Notes: generated by a model from the letters alone, not told the origin. A stretch of DNA of 64,000 nucleotides from Zoogloea sp. 1C4 (GCF_009469605.1 NZ_SSXU01000004.1:62001-126000), one strand, 5' to 3'; counted from the stretch's first letter, positions 10,767 to 20,634 are shown. Made by a program: numbers and translations.

Positions 10767-11312
10767 TCAGCCCTTGCCCAGCTCCCGCTCGGCCCAGAAC
10801 AGCGCGGTGATCGTCTTGCCGTCGGTGATGCGGCCGTCGAACACCGCGGCCCGCGCCTCGTCCAGCGTCAGATAGACGATCTCCAGAAACTCCCCCTCAT
10901 CCCAGGCGTGGCCCACGTGCTTGAGGCCGCTGGCGAGGAAGATCTCGATGCGCTCGTCCGAGTAGCCGATGCACGGGTGCATCACGCCCAGATGACGCCA
11001 GTCGTCGCCCTCGTAGCCGGTTTCCTCCTGCAGTTCGCGCCGCGCGCAGGCCAGGATGTCCTCGTCCGGATCGAGCTTGCCGGCCGGCAACTCGAGGAAG
11101 GCCCGGTGCAGCGGATAGCGGAACTGCCGCTCGAAGATCAGCCGGCCGTCGTCACACACCGGGATCACTACCACCGCGCCCGGATGCTTGATGTATTCGC
11201 GCACGCCGCTCTTGCCGTCGGGCAGGCGCACCTCGTCGCGAAAGACGTTCAGCAGACGGCCCTGGAAGACCGGTTCGGAGGTGAGTTGTTCTTCGTGCAG
11301 TGGATCGTTCAT
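10767..11312 (-). CDS. NUDIX hydrolase, ADP-ribose pyrophosphatase type
   Basis: A 181-residue enzyme starting with ATG at 11312. The Nudix box is intact, running from Gly in AGKLDPDEDILACARREL to QEETGY, with all metal-binding glutamates. The region before it (HPGAVVVIPVCDDGRLIFERQFR) and the downstream acidic residues fit NudF-type ADP-sugar pyrophosphatases, which split ADP-ribose into AMP and ribose 5-phosphate. It stands alone, convergent with the ceramidase-like gene and divergent from the next gene. Confidence 0.9.
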   Translation of the reverse strand: MNDPLHEEQLTSEPVFQGRLLNVFRDEVRLPDGKSGVREYIKHPGAVVVIPVCDDGRLIFERQFRYPLHRAFLELPAGKLDPDEDILACARRELQEETGYEGDDWRHLGVMHPCIGYSDERIEIFLASGLKHVGHAWDEGEFLEIVYLTLDEARAAVFDGRITDGKTITALFWAERELGKG

Positions 11313-11408
11313 GCCGGAGGCTCCGGGTAATGGCAAAGGGTGGAAGGATGGCACCCGCCCGCCGCCGTGACCAGCCCCCGGGGCCGTCTCCGGCATAATC
11401 GCGGCATC

Positions 11409-12119
11409 GTGACCGCCACCCTGCCTCCCGCCTTCCCGACGCTGCGCGACCAGCTCCTCGACCCCACCGGCGGGCTGGTCTATCACCTGCGCGCGGCGCG
11501 CCACCGCCGTCGCCTGTGGGCGCCCTTTCATGCCACCGTAGCAGGCTGGCTGGGCAGCTGGCAGCCCGGACGGCAACAACTGGTGATCGTCGGCCCCAAC
11601 GCCGGCTACGCCCTGCCGGAAGGATTTCTCGCCCGCTTTGACCTCGTCACGGCGCTGGAGCCCGACCCCATCGCCCGCTGGCTGCTGGCCCGCCGGCCCG
11701 ACGCTGGCCGGCTCGTCTTCGACCGCCTCGACTGCCTGACGACGTCCGACGGCCTAGCGCGGCTGGCGGCGCGATTTCCGGACGCGGCGGTCCTGTTCTC
11801 CAACGTCCTCGGCCAGCTCGACGCCCCCGGTGAAAGCTGGGCCGATCTGCTGGCCCGCCACCTGCCCGCGCACCCGTGGGCGAGCTACCACGACGTGATC
11901 TCGACCACCACGCCGCCCACCCGCGACACACCCTGCACGGTGACGGATAACGCGACGCTGGCCGATGTGCTGGCGCGGTTCTGGACGGGCGGTGAGCTCG
12001 CGGTGGCCGACCACGCCACCTTCCACCTGGGCGGCGCCGGGCCGCGGCGCTACGCGGTGTGGCCGATCACCCCGCGACGCTGGCATCTGGTGGAGTGGGT
12101 GGAGCACACACCCACCTGA
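11409..12119 (+). CDS. hypothetical protein with SAM-methyltransferase-like N-terminal motif
   Basis: A 236-residue protein that I start at GTG 11409 (VTATLPPAFPTLRDQLL). The segment QQLVIVGPNAGYALPEGFLARFDLVTALEPDPIARWLL looks like motif I and the acidic end of strand 2 of a Rossmann-like methyltransferase. The later segment DAAVLFSNVLGQL would be motif IV. No specific substrate motif is seen. The start is less certain because no strong ribosome site is visible. It is probably a real gene, with only weak evidence for methyltransferase function. Confidence 0.7.
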   Translation: MTATLPPAFPTLRDQLLDPTGGLVYHLRAARHRRRLWAPFHATVAGWLGSWQPGRQQLVIVGPNAGYALPEGFLARFDLVTALEPDPIARWLLARRPDAGRLVFDRLDCLTTSDGLARLAARFPDAAVLFSNVLGQLDAPGESWADLLARHLPAHPWASYHDVISTTTPPTRDTPCTVTDNATLADVLARFWTGGELAVADHATFHLGGAGPRRYAVWPITPRRWHLVEWVEHTPT

Positions 12120-12216
12120 ACCGCCGTTCATAAACTATGCAACGCCACTGCAGATCGGTTTGGTGAAACAATCCGGGGCTGCCTCCACCGCTCTGCTACG
12201 AAGCCCACCCACCGCA

Positions 12217-13167
12217 ATGACCAAGAAAACCGCATTCCTGCGCGCACTGTTCGCGCTCCTGGCCTGTCTCTCCGGGCTCGCCCACGCCGGCGAGTGGATC
12301 GCCGACGCAAACCAGTGCCAGGTCTGGAACCCCTTCCCCGCCCCCGGCGAAACCGTCGTGTGGAGCGGCGAATGCAAGAACGGCCGGATCTCCGGCCCTG
12401 GCTCCCTGACCTGGTCCAGGTACGGCAGGTTCAGCTCGCGGGAAGACGGCAACTTCATCGACGGAAAACTTCAGGGTGAAGGCTCGGACACCCTCGCCAA
12501 CGGCGACAGCTACGAGGGCGATTACGTCGACACCATGTTCCAGGGCTTCGGCGTCTTCAAGAACGCCTGCTGCGGCCCGAACAGCTGTCCCGACAGCTGC
12601 GTGAAGCGGGGCTGGTGGCAGGACGGCAGGCTTCAGCACGCCTGCGCGTCGCGGGAGGCCTGCCAGAAGATCGTGAAGCTGGAAAACCTCGTCCGCAAGG
12701 CCGAACGGGAACTTCGCTGTGACGATGCCCAGAAGCTCGACCAGGAACTCAAGGCCCTCGCCCGCGGCGTGCTGGATTACGCCAGTTGCTCCCGCGAGCG
12801 CCAGTTCAACCAGACCCTGAAAAGCAGCGATCCCCAGGAGATGTACCTGGCTGCCGGCCGCTACGAATCCGACGGCGACCGGGGCCGGGCCAAAGCGGTC
12901 TATCGGCGAATCGTCGATCGTTTTCCGAAGCATGCGATGGCCATCAAGGCCACCGACCGGCTGACCCGCCTGGCCGACGTGGAGTCGGTGGAGGCCTCCA
13001 ACCAGAACGCCATCAACCGGATGGAAGATGCACAGCGCGAAGCCCGCAGCGCCTCCTACAACCAATGCCTGAACCGCTACTCCGCGTGTCAGAGCAGTTG
13101 CGACGGGTTGCGGGATTCGTCCTCGCGGAACAGCTGCCGGAGCGGCTGCGCCGCCTGTTCGCGCTGA
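12217..13167 (+). CDS. secreted Cys-rich protein with MORN-like repeats
   Basis: A 316-residue exported protein. The signal peptide ends near LSGLAHAGEW. Residues about 40-110 hold MORN-like repeats (WSGECKNGRISGPGSL, DGNFIDGKLQGEGSDTLANGDSYEGDYVDTMFQGFGVF). Then come a Cys-rich knot (KNACCGPNSCPDSCVKRG), a helical region with a TPR-like stretch (EMYLAAGRYESDGDRGRAKAVYRRIVDRFPKHAMA), and a final Cys cluster (NQCLNRYSACQSSCDG ... NSCRSGCAACSR). The many cysteines suggest disulfides in the periplasm. I do not know a named family with this arrangement. Confidence 0.8.
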   Translation: MTKKTAFLRALFALLACLSGLAHAGEWIADANQCQVWNPFPAPGETVVWSGECKNGRISGPGSLTWSRYGRFSSREDGNFIDGKLQGEGSDTLANGDSYEGDYVDTMFQGFGVFKNACCGPNSCPDSCVKRGWWQDGRLQHACASREACQKIVKLENLVRKAERELRCDDAQKLDQELKALARGVLDYASCSRERQFNQTLKSSDPQEMYLAAGRYESDGDRGRAKAVYRRIVDRFPKHAMAIKATDRLTRLADVESVEASNQNAINRMEDAQREARSASYNQCLNRYSACQSSCDGLRDSSSRNSCRSGCAACSR

Positions 13168-13206
13168 CGTTACCCGCGCGCTGACGGCACCGGGCCGCGC
13201 GGTCGC

Positions 13207-13746
13207 TCAGGCGTAAGTATCGACGCGGCTGCCGCTGCCCGCACTGGCGCTGGCGATGGCCGCGTAGCTGGCAGCGGGGCCGCTGGCGTTGGCGGAAATT
13301 TCATTGTCCGGCGCATCGCCCGAAGGCTCAGCGGACGACATCTCCATCCGCGCCTCCATCGCCATCCGGTCTGCCTGGCTGGCGACCTGCCGATCCTGCG
13401 CCGACGGGTCGGTCGGCGCGAGGGCGGCGGCGCGGATGCGTTCGGCCCGGGCGAGGGTTTCTTCCGGCGTGCGGCCCTGGGAGACATCGATGCCCACCTC
13501 GCCACCGACGGCGTAGCGCTTGCCGTCCGGGCCGGTCTCGTAGGTAAAGCTGGCACCGTGGGTGATGAGGCCCGAACCGGCCGCCATGTGGGCCGATTCG
13601 TGGGCGCGGACGACCCGGTCACGGGCCTGCAGGCGATTGACGACCTGCTGATCGGACTCGGACAGGGCCGATCCCGCCGCCTGCCCGGCAGCGCCTGGGG
13701 AACGCAAGGTGGGGGCCGCAGCAGCCCCGAGCGCGGAAACCGACAT
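13207..13746 (-). CDS. putative metalloprotease, CJM1_0395/SprA-like family
   Basis: A 179-residue protein with a zinc-protease HExxH motif in RVVRAHESAHMAAGSGL. Next come the strands ASFTYETGPDGKRYAVGGEVGIDVSQ, the conserved core of the SprA/CJM1_0395 family. After that core the sequence falls into a helical, Ala/Met-rich tail. It has no signal peptide. The function of the family is not well established; catalytic activity is inferred from HESAH and the conserved glycine-rich region. It lies convergent with the MORN-like gene. Confidence 0.82.
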   Translation of the reverse strand: MSVSALGAAAAPTLRSPGAAGQAAGSALSESDQQVVNRLQARDRVVRAHESAHMAAGSGLITHGASFTYETGPDGKRYAVGGEVGIDVSQGRTPEETLARAERIRAAALAPTDPSAQDRQVASQADRMAMEARMEMSSAEPSGDAPDNEISANASGPAASYAAIASASAGSGSRVDTYA

Positions 13747-13776
13747 GCGTGGGAAGAAAAAGCGCGTTACTGGCGC

Positions 13777-14430
13777 TTAAAGCCTAGACCGAAAAAAGCC
13801 CTTCGTCAGCTTTGCGCCCGCGATATTTCGCCGGGCACCCGTGCCCATGCGCCGCCGCGACAAGGCCAGCAGCCCCATGCCCAGCAGCAGCAGCGTGCCA
13901 ATCGCCGGCTCGGTGACGGCAACAACCACTGGCGTCTGGGTGCCGGAAAAACGGCCCGCCCCGGTAAAGCCAAGGCCGGTGACAAAGGCGGTCGGGTCGG
14001 CCGGATCAAGCCCGGCGGAGACCTCGATGCCGGTCACCTGGAAGCGATCCACGCCGGCCGCGCCGAAATCGTAGGCCATGCCCCCGGCCAGATTGCCCGC
14101 CAGTAGCTGCAGCGCGCCAGCGGAATCGAAACCGAAGAGGTCATACAGGCCGTCGCCGATGCCGGCGGGCAGCAGCACCGAGCGAAAGTTGGGGTCGCCG
14201 GCGCCGGTGGCGTAGGTGTAGCCCACCGCCACGTAGGGGTCGATGTAGAAGGTTGCGCCGGGAACGACGGCCACATCGAAGCGAAAGCTGCCGTCGGCAA
14301 CGGCCACCGGCAGGTGCACCGCCGGCCCGACCACGACGGACAGCGCCGGCAGCGGGGCCATGAAGACAAGGGCGAGGACCGCCGGACGGAGCAGGCGGAA
14401 GATCGGGTTGAGGGCGTTGAGGAGCGTCAT
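13777..14430 (-). CDS. secreted protein with PEP-CTERM-like sorting end and C-terminal tail
   Basis: A 217-residue protein with a signal peptide (LLRPAVLALVFMAPLPALSV) and a beta-rich body. Near the end it has TEPAIGTLLLLGMGLLALSRRRM, which is laid out like a PEP-CTERM anchor: a short motif, one hydrophobic helix, then an Arg cluster. Two things are odd. The motif is EPA rather than PEP, and about 25 more residues follow the Arg cluster, where standard members end. A frameshift at the very end or a variant anchor could explain this. Exosortase is not in the window. Confidence 0.72.
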   Translation of the reverse strand: MTLLNALNPIFRLLRPAVLALVFMAPLPALSVVVGPAVHLPVAVADGSFRFDVAVVPGATFYIDPYVAVGYTYATGAGDPNFRSVLLPAGIGDGLYDLFGFDSAGALQLLAGNLAGGMAYDFGAAGVDRFQVTGIEVSAGLDPADPTAFVTGLGFTGAGRFSGTQTPVVVAVTEPAIGTLLLLGMGLLALSRRRMGTGARRNIAGAKLTKGFFRSRL

Positions 14431-14499
14431 GCACTGATCCGCTATTGTTGTCGTTTTCTGACATCCGCATGAAAGTTACGGGGGTCAGATCAACATCAA

Positions 14500-14514
14500 G
14501 CAATTTGCGCACCA
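14500..14514 (-). promoter_or_regulatory. weak sigma-54-like promoter before the PEP-CTERM-like gene
   Basis: On the minus strand the sequence is TGGTGCGCAAATTGC. It has the invariant GG and GC and a good TTGCTT -12 box with correct spacing, but TGC replaces CAC at -24. It lies about 70 bp before the start codon, similar in position to the stronger site at 62545. Confidence 0.35.
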
Positions 14515-14548
14515 AAGCGTGAAAAACCTGACACAGCGCGGCATACAG

Positions 14549-14585
14549 TTTTACACCGACACCCAAAATGGGCGTCGGTGTAAAA
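14549..14585. repeat. 37-bp near-perfect palindrome
   Basis: Two 17-base arms, TTTTACACCGACACCCA and its complement with one mismatch, are separated by AAA. T-runs lie outside the arms on the wrong side for an intrinsic terminator in either direction. Short copies of CCTGACA flank it on both sides (14527-14533 and 14589-14595). It lies between livF and the PEP-CTERM-like gene, upstream of the latter. Confidence 0.75.
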
Positions 14586-14640
14586 AATCCTGACAGCATC
14601 CACGGCCATCGGCGAGGCCCACCGGCGGCGCAGAACGGCG

Positions 14641-15356
14641 CTAAACCTCGCCCAGATAGGCGGCGCGCACCTTCGGATCGGCCAGCAGCGCATCGCCCGA
14701 ACCGGTGAGGGTGATGTGGCCGGATTTCATCACGTAGGCCCGCTGGGAGAACTCCAGCGCCAGGTTGGCGTTCTGCTCCACCAGCAGGATGGTCACGCCC
14801 TCGGCAGCCACCGAACTGATCACCTCGAAGATCTTCTCGACCACCAGCGGCGCGAGGCCCATGGACGGTTCGTCGAGGAGCAGCAGCTTTGGCCGCGACA
14901 GCAGCGCCCGGCCGATGGCGACCATCTGCTGCTCGCCGCCCGAGAGCGTGCCCGCCACCTGCTGGAGCCGCTCCTTGACCCGCGGCAGCATGGTGAACAC
15001 ACGCTCCAGATCAGCCTCTACGGCGTCGTCGTCGCGCCGGCAGTAGGCGCCCATGCGCAGGTTTTCTTCGACCGTGAGGCGGGTGAAGATGCCGCGCCCT
15101 TCGGGCACCAGCGCCAGGCCCTGGCGCAGGCGCTTGTGGGCGGGCAGCTTCTCGATGCGCTGGCCGTTGTAGCGCAGCTCGCCGCCCGCGATGGGCAGGG
15201 TGCCGGCGATGGCGTTGAGGGTGGTGGTCTTGCCCGCGCCGTTGGCGCCGATCAGGGAGACGAGCTCGCCCTCGGCGAGTTCCAGGTCGATGCCCTTGAC
15301 CGCTTCGATGGCGCCGTAGGCGATGCGCAGGTCGCGCAGTTGCAGGATGGGAGCAC

Positions 15357-15360
<4 letters not shown>
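14641..15360 (-). CDS. livF: branched-chain amino-acid ABC transporter ATPase LivF
   Basis: A 239-residue ABC ATPase starting with ATG 15360, which overlaps the livG stop by 4 bp. Walker A is GANGAGKTT, the signature is LSGGEQQMVAIGRAL, and Walker B is LLLLDEPSMGLAP. The short LivF-type C-terminus (LADPKVRAAYLGEV) distinguishes it from LivG. It powers uptake of leucine, isoleucine, valine or related amides together with LivG, M and H. It is the last gene of livHMGF. Confidence 0.95.
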
Positions 15361-16141
<781 letters not shown>

Positions 16142-16145
<4 letters not shown>

Positions 16146-17242
16146 GCCTTGCCCTCCTTGCCCACCACGAGCTCGGGCTTCGAGTAGCGGCTGTGGGCGG
16201 GGATCAGGCCCGACGGGCGCAGCAGCATCATGAAGATCATCGCCAGGGACAGCAGCAGCATGCGCAGCACTTCAGGATCGAGGATGACCTTGTCGAACAC
16301 CGCCTGCTGCACCGGCACCGCCACGTAGCGCAGCACCTCGGGCAGCGCGGTAAGCGCCAGCGCCCCGACGATCACGCCGGCCAGGTTGCCCATGCCGCCG
16401 AAGACGATCATCGTGAGCACCGCGATGGATTCCATCAGCGAGAAGCTCTCGGGCGACACGAAGCCCTGAAAGGCCGCGAACAGACCGCCCGACACGCCGC
16501 CGAAGGTGGCGCCCAGCGAGAAGGCAAGCAGCTTCATGTTGCGGGTGTTGATGCCGATGGCCTTGGCGGCCAGTTCGTCGTCTCGGATCGCCGCCCACGC
16601 CCGGCCCACCCGCGACACCTGCAGGCGCTGCACCAGCAGCACCGACAGCGCCACGAAGGCGAGGAACACGTAGTAGTACAGGAACAGCGAGTTGATGGTG
16701 ATCTCGTCGCCCACCTTGAGGGGCTTGGAGATGTCCCAGCCGAACAGCACCAGCGGGTCGATCATGTTGATGCCCTGGGGCCCGTTGGTGATGTTGATCG
16801 GGTGGTTCAGGTTGTTCATGAAGATGCGCACGATCTCGCCGAAGCCCAGAGTGACGATGGCGAGGTAATCGCCCCGCAGGCGCAGCGTGGGCAGGCCGAG
16901 GATGATCCCGGCCAGCGCGGCAAACGCAGCCCCCATCGGCAGCACCAGCCAGAAGGGCAGATGCAGCTCGAAGTGAGGCGAGGCGAGGAAGGCGAAGGTG
17001 TAGGCGCCCACCGCGTAGAAGGCGATGTAGCCCAGGTCGAGCAGGCCGGCAAAGCCCACCACCAGGTTGAGGCCGATCGCCAGCATCACGTAGAGCATGG
17101 CGAAATCGAGGATGCGCACCCAGGTCTTGCCGAACAGCATGGCGATGAGCGGCGCGCCGAAGGCGATGGCGAGCACCACCCAGCGGGCGGCCGCCGGGTT
17201 GCGCTTGCCGAGATACGGAATGGCGAGGGCGAGTTCGTTCAT
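16142..17242 (-). CDS. livM: branched-chain amino-acid ABC transporter permease LivM
   Basis: A 366-residue inner-membrane permease. I start it at ATG 17242 (MNELALAIPYLGKRNPAA); the open frame continues further upstream but there it overlaps livH in another frame. The LivM signatures are present: GLLDLGYIAFYAVGAYTFAFL, RLRGDYLAIVTLGFGEIVRIFMNN, and the EAA-like coupling loop RVGRAWAAIRDDELAAKAIGIN. It pairs with LivH to form the channel. Confidence 0.95.
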
Positions 17243-17256
17243 GGTGACAGTGCTCC

Positions 17257-18189
17257 TCAGGCGCGGTCGGCCACGCGTTCGCCAAGCAGGCCGGTGGGCC
17301 GGAAGATCAGCACGATGCCGAGGATGATGAAGGCGAAGATGTCCTGGTAGCTGGAGTTGAGGAAGCCGAAGCTCATGTCCTCGATGTAGCCGGCGCCGAT
17401 GGATTCCACCAGCCCCAGCACGATGCCGCCCAGCATCGCCCCGGCCAGGTTGCCGATACCGCCCAGCACCGCCGCGGTGAAGGCCTTGAGGCCGGGCATG
17501 AAGCCCATCGCATAGTGGGCGATGCCGTAGTTGGACGAGTACATCACCCCGGCCACAGCGGCCAGCGCCGAGCCGATCACGAAGGTGGCGGCGATGATCT
17601 TGTTGGTGTCGACGCCCATCAGGCTGGCGACCCGGTGGTTCTCGGCGGTGGCGCGCATGGCGCGGCCGAGGCGCGTCTTGTTGACCAGCAGCACCAGCCC
17701 GATCATCAGCACCGCCGACACCACCAGGATGACGATCTGCACCGGGGTGATGAACACGCCGGCCACCGGCTCGATGGGCGTGGTGGAAACCAGCTGCGGG
17801 AAGGTGTGGTAGTTGCGGCCCCAGATGATCATCGCGAGGGTCTGGAGGAGGAAGGAGACGCCGATGGCGGTGATCAGCGGAGCCAGCCGCGGCGCGTTGC
17901 GCAGGCGACGGTAGGCGGTGCGCTCGATGGTGTAGCCGAGGATCATGCACACCACGACGGAGACGCCGAGGCCGGCGAGTAGCGTGGGCACCAGGCCGAG
18001 CTCCGGGTAGTGGGTCTGGAGCAGGCTGATGGCTTCAAGGGCGACAAGCGCGCCGACCATCAGCACGTCGCCGTGGGCGAAGTTGATGAGCCCGAGGATG
18101 CCGTAGACCATCGTGTAGCCGAGGGCGATCAGCGCATACACGCTGCCGACCACGAGGCCGTTCACGGTTTGTTGGAGGAGGGTTTCCAT
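17257..18189 (-). CDS. livH: branched-chain amino-acid ABC transporter permease LivH
   Basis: A 310-residue permease, full length, starting with ATG 18189 after GGAGGAGGGTTTCC. Typical motifs are NGLVVGSVYALIALGYTMVYGILGLINFAHGD at the N-terminus and the coupling loop TRLGRAMRATAENHRVASLMGVD. It is first in the livHMGF order and follows the two binding-protein genes, which lie upstream on the same strand. Confidence 0.95.
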   Translation of the reverse strand: METLLQQTVNGLVVGSVYALIALGYTMVYGILGLINFAHGDVLMVGALVALEAISLLQTHYPELGLVPTLLAGLGVSVVVCMILGYTIERTAYRRLRNAPRLAPLITAIGVSFLLQTLAMIIWGRNYHTFPQLVSTTPIEPVAGVFITPVQIVILVVSAVLMIGLVLLVNKTRLGRAMRATAENHRVASLMGVDTNKIIAATFVIGSALAAVAGVMYSSNYGIAHYAMGFMPGLKAFTAAVLGGIGNLAGAMLGGIVLGLVESIGAGYIEDMSFGFLNSSYQDIFAFIILGIVLIFRPTGLLGERVADRA

Positions 18190-18264
18190 GGATGACGCAA
18201 CCCGGAGAGGGTGGAGAAGCGGGAGGGCGATTGTAGTCCGGCGGCCATCAGGCGATGCCGCCGG

Positions 18265-18291
18265 GCCGGAGCGCGCCGAGGCCGCTCCGGC
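18265..18291 (-). terminator. GC-rich hairpin after the first liv binding-protein gene
   Basis: Perfect 9-bp arms GCCGGAGCG / CGCTCCGGC with a 9-base loop lie between the binding-protein gene and livH. No T-run follows on the minus strand. It may dampen read-through into livHMGF or protect the 3' end of the binding-protein mRNA. Confidence 0.4.
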
Positions 18292-18303
18292 AGGGGGCAG
18301 GTC

Positions 18304-19416
18304 TTACTGCACCGGCTCCCACTTGCCGCCCTTGAACTGATAGACGGTGACGGCGCCGTCCTTGATGTCGCCCTTGGCGTCGAAAGCGACGGTGCCGATC
18401 ACGCCGGGGAAGTTGACCTTGCCGATGGCCGGAGCGTATTTGGCCGGGTCGGACGAGTTGGCGGCCTTCATGGCCTCGATGATCGCCGAGGCGGCGTCGT
18501 AGGCGTAGGGCGCGTAGATCTGCACGTCGGCGTTGAAGCGCTTCTTGAAGCGGGCGTTGAAATCCTTGCCGCCCGGCATCTTGTCCAGCGGCAGGCCCGG
18601 CTGGGTGCAATAGGCGTTGGGGCCGATCGCGTCGCCGGCCAGCTTGATGATCTCGCCGGTACAGCCGCCGTCGCCGGTGATGAACTTGGCGCCAATGCCC
18701 AGTTGCTTGATCTGCTTGAGCATCGGGCCGCCCTGGGTGTCCATGCCGCTGTAGACGATCACGTCCGGCGTCTTGCCCTTGATGCGGGTGAGGATGGCGA
18801 GGAAGTCGGTGGCCTTGTCGCTGGTGAATTCGCGGGTCACCACGGTGCCGCCGCTGGCCTTGACGGCCTTCTCGACCTCGTCGGCGAGGCCCTGGCCGTA
18901 GGCGGTGCGGTCGTCGATGATGGCGACCTTCTTGCCCAGGGTGGTGGCCGCGTACTTGCCGATGCCCAGGCCCTGCTGCACGTCGTTGGCGATGGTGCGG
19001 AAGGTGGACTTGAAGTTCTGCTGGGTGAGCCGGGGGTTGGTGGAGGCCGGCGAGACCTGCGGGACGCCGCCTTCGTTGTAGATGCGCGAGGCGGGGATGG
19101 AGGCGCCGGAGTTGAGGTGGCCGACCACGCCCTTCACGCCCGCATCCACCAGACGCTGGGCCACGGTGGTGGCGGTCTTCGGGTCGGCCGCGTCGTCTTC
19201 GGCCATCACTTCGAACTTCACCTTCTTGCCGCCCAGGGTCACGCCCTTGGCGTTGTATTCCTCGACGGCGAGGCGCACGCCGTTCTCGATGTCCTTGCCC
19301 AGGTGCGACTGGGTGCCGGTGAGCGGCGCGGCGGTGCCGAGCTTGACGACTTCCTGGGCCTGCACGGCGGATGCACCAAGACCGAGCACGGCAAGGGCGA
19401 CAAGGGTGATTTTCAT
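18304..19416 (-). CDS. livK: branched-chain amino-acid ABC transporter substrate-binding protein (copy 1)
   Basis: A 370-residue periplasmic binding protein of the Peripla_BP_6 (Leu/Ile/Val) family. The start is ATG 19416, supported by AGAGGAG and the signal peptide MKITLVALAVLGLGASAVQAQE. Family motifs are KLGTAAPLTGTQSHLGKDIENGVRLAVEEYNAKG, GVVGHLNSGASIPASRIYNEGGVPQVSPAST, and AIIDDRTAYGQGLADEVEKAVKASGGTVV. It captures the amino acid in the periplasm and delivers it to LivHM. It is related to the neighbouring copy 2. Confidence 0.93.
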   Translation of the reverse strand: MKITLVALAVLGLGASAVQAQEVVKLGTAAPLTGTQSHLGKDIENGVRLAVEEYNAKGVTLGGKKVKFEVMAEDDAADPKTATTVAQRLVDAGVKGVVGHLNSGASIPASRIYNEGGVPQVSPASTNPRLTQQNFKSTFRTIANDVQQGLGIGKYAATTLGKKVAIIDDRTAYGQGLADEVEKAVKASGGTVVTREFTSDKATDFLAILTRIKGKTPDVIVYSGMDTQGGPMLKQIKQLGIGAKFITGDGGCTGEIIKLAGDAIGPNAYCTQPGLPLDKMPGGKDFNARFKKRFNADVQIYAPYAYDAASAIIEAMKAANSSDPAKYAPAIGKVNFPGVIGTVAFDAKGDIKDGAVTVYQFKGGKWEPVQ

Positions 19417-19509
19417 GCGGTTTTCTCCTCTGGAGGGTTCAGGCAAGGCGTTTCAAGCAAATTTGGCGCCACGCGCGCGGCGCCGTGTCGATCGTTTCGG
19501 CACCGGACG

Positions 19510-20634
19510 TCAGGGCCGGACTTCCCACTTGCCGGCATTGAACTGGTAGAGCGCCACGCCGCCTTCACGCACGTCGCCGTTGGCGTCGAAGGCGATGTTG
19601 CCGGTGACGCCCTTGAAGGCCACCTTCTGCATCAGCGGCAGGTATTTGGCGGGCTCGGCCGAGTTGGCGAGCTTCATGGCCTCGATGAGGGCGCTGGCGG
19701 CGTCGTAGCTGTAGGGCGCATAGAGCTGCACCGGCACGTTGAAGCGCTTGGTGAAGCGCTCGTTGAAGGCCTTGCCGGCGGGCATCTTGTCCATCGGGAT
19801 GCCGGCCTGGGTGCAATACACGTCGGGGCTCATCGCCGCGCCGGCGATCTTGATCATCTCGGCGGTGCACGCCCCGTCGCCGCCCAGATACTTGGCGGTG
19901 ATGCCCAGCTGCTTCATCTGCTTGAGGAGCGGCGCGCCCTGGGCGTCCATGCCGCCGTAGAAGATGGCGTCGGGCTTGGCGGCCTTGAGCTTGGTGAGGA
20001 TGGCCGCGAAGTCGGTGGCCTTGTCGTTGGTGAATTCACGCCCCACCGGCTTCACGCCGCGCTGCTTGAGGCTGTCCACCAGCGCGTCGGCGAGGCCCTG
20101 GCCGTAGGCGGTGCGGTCGTCGATCACCGCGATGCGCTCGGCCTTCAGCACATCAACGGCAAAGCGGGCCATCGCGTTGCCCTGCTGGAGATCGTTGGCG
20201 ATGACCCGGTAGGTGGTCTTGAAGCCCTGGCGGGTCAGCTTGGGGGTGGTGGACGATGGCGTCACCGACGGCACGCCGCCCTGTTCGTAGATGCGCGAGG
20301 CGGGGATTGCGGCGCCGGAGGTCACGTGGCCGACCACACCCTTCACGCCGGCATCCACCAGACGCTGGGCGACGGTGGTGGCGGTGCGCGGATCGGCCTG
20401 GTCGTCCTCGGCCATCAGCTCGAACCGGGCTTTCTGGCCGCCGAGGGTCACCCCCTTCGCGTTGGCATCCTCCAGCGCCAGCTGGGCGCCGAACTGCTCG
20501 TCCTTGCCCACATGGGAAATGGGGCCGGTGAGGGGGCCGGCAAAACCGATCTTCACCACCACGTCGGCGAGCGCCGCGGTGCTCGCGACCATCGTCACGC
20601 CGGCCACGGCCAGCATCGTCACGGAGCGTTTCAC
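19510..20634 (-). CDS. branched-chain amino-acid ABC transporter substrate-binding protein (copy 2)
   Basis: A 374-residue paralogue of the next binding protein. I choose GTG 20634 (VKRSVTMLAVAGVTMVASTAALA) because a GGAGG ribosome site lies 8 bases upstream; the longer in-frame GTG at 20649 would place that site inside the gene. The same motifs occur, for example VGHVTSGAAIPASRIYEQGGVPSVTP and AVIDDRTAYGQGLADALVDSL. Two binding proteins for one permease set usually widen the substrate range. It is divergent from the BamE-like lipoprotein gene. Confidence 0.92.
   Translation of the reverse strand: MKRSVTMLAVAGVTMVASTAALADVVVKIGFAGPLTGPISHVGKDEQFGAQLALEDANAKGVTLGGQKARFELMAEDDQADPRTATTVAQRLVDAGVKGVVGHVTSGAAIPASRIYEQGGVPSVTPSSTTPKLTRQGFKTTYRVIANDLQQGNAMARFAVDVLKAERIAVIDDRTAYGQGLADALVDSLKQRGVKPVGREFTNDKATDFAAILTKLKAAKPDAIFYGGMDAQGAPLLKQMKQLGITAKYLGGDGACTAEMIKIAGAAMSPDVYCTQAGIPMDKMPAGKAFNERFTKRFNVPVQLYAPYSYDAASALIEAMKLANSAEPAKYLPLMQKVAFKGVTGNIAFDANGDVREGGVALYQFNAGKWEVRP

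Noticed and set aside
14549-14585. The palindrome as a transcription terminator
   Set aside because: A-runs, not T-runs, follow the stem on both strands, so neither direction fits an intrinsic terminator.
17243-17950. Upstream in-frame extension of livM to 602 residues
   Set aside because: The extension covers livH in another frame. The start at 17242 gives a normal LivM length.
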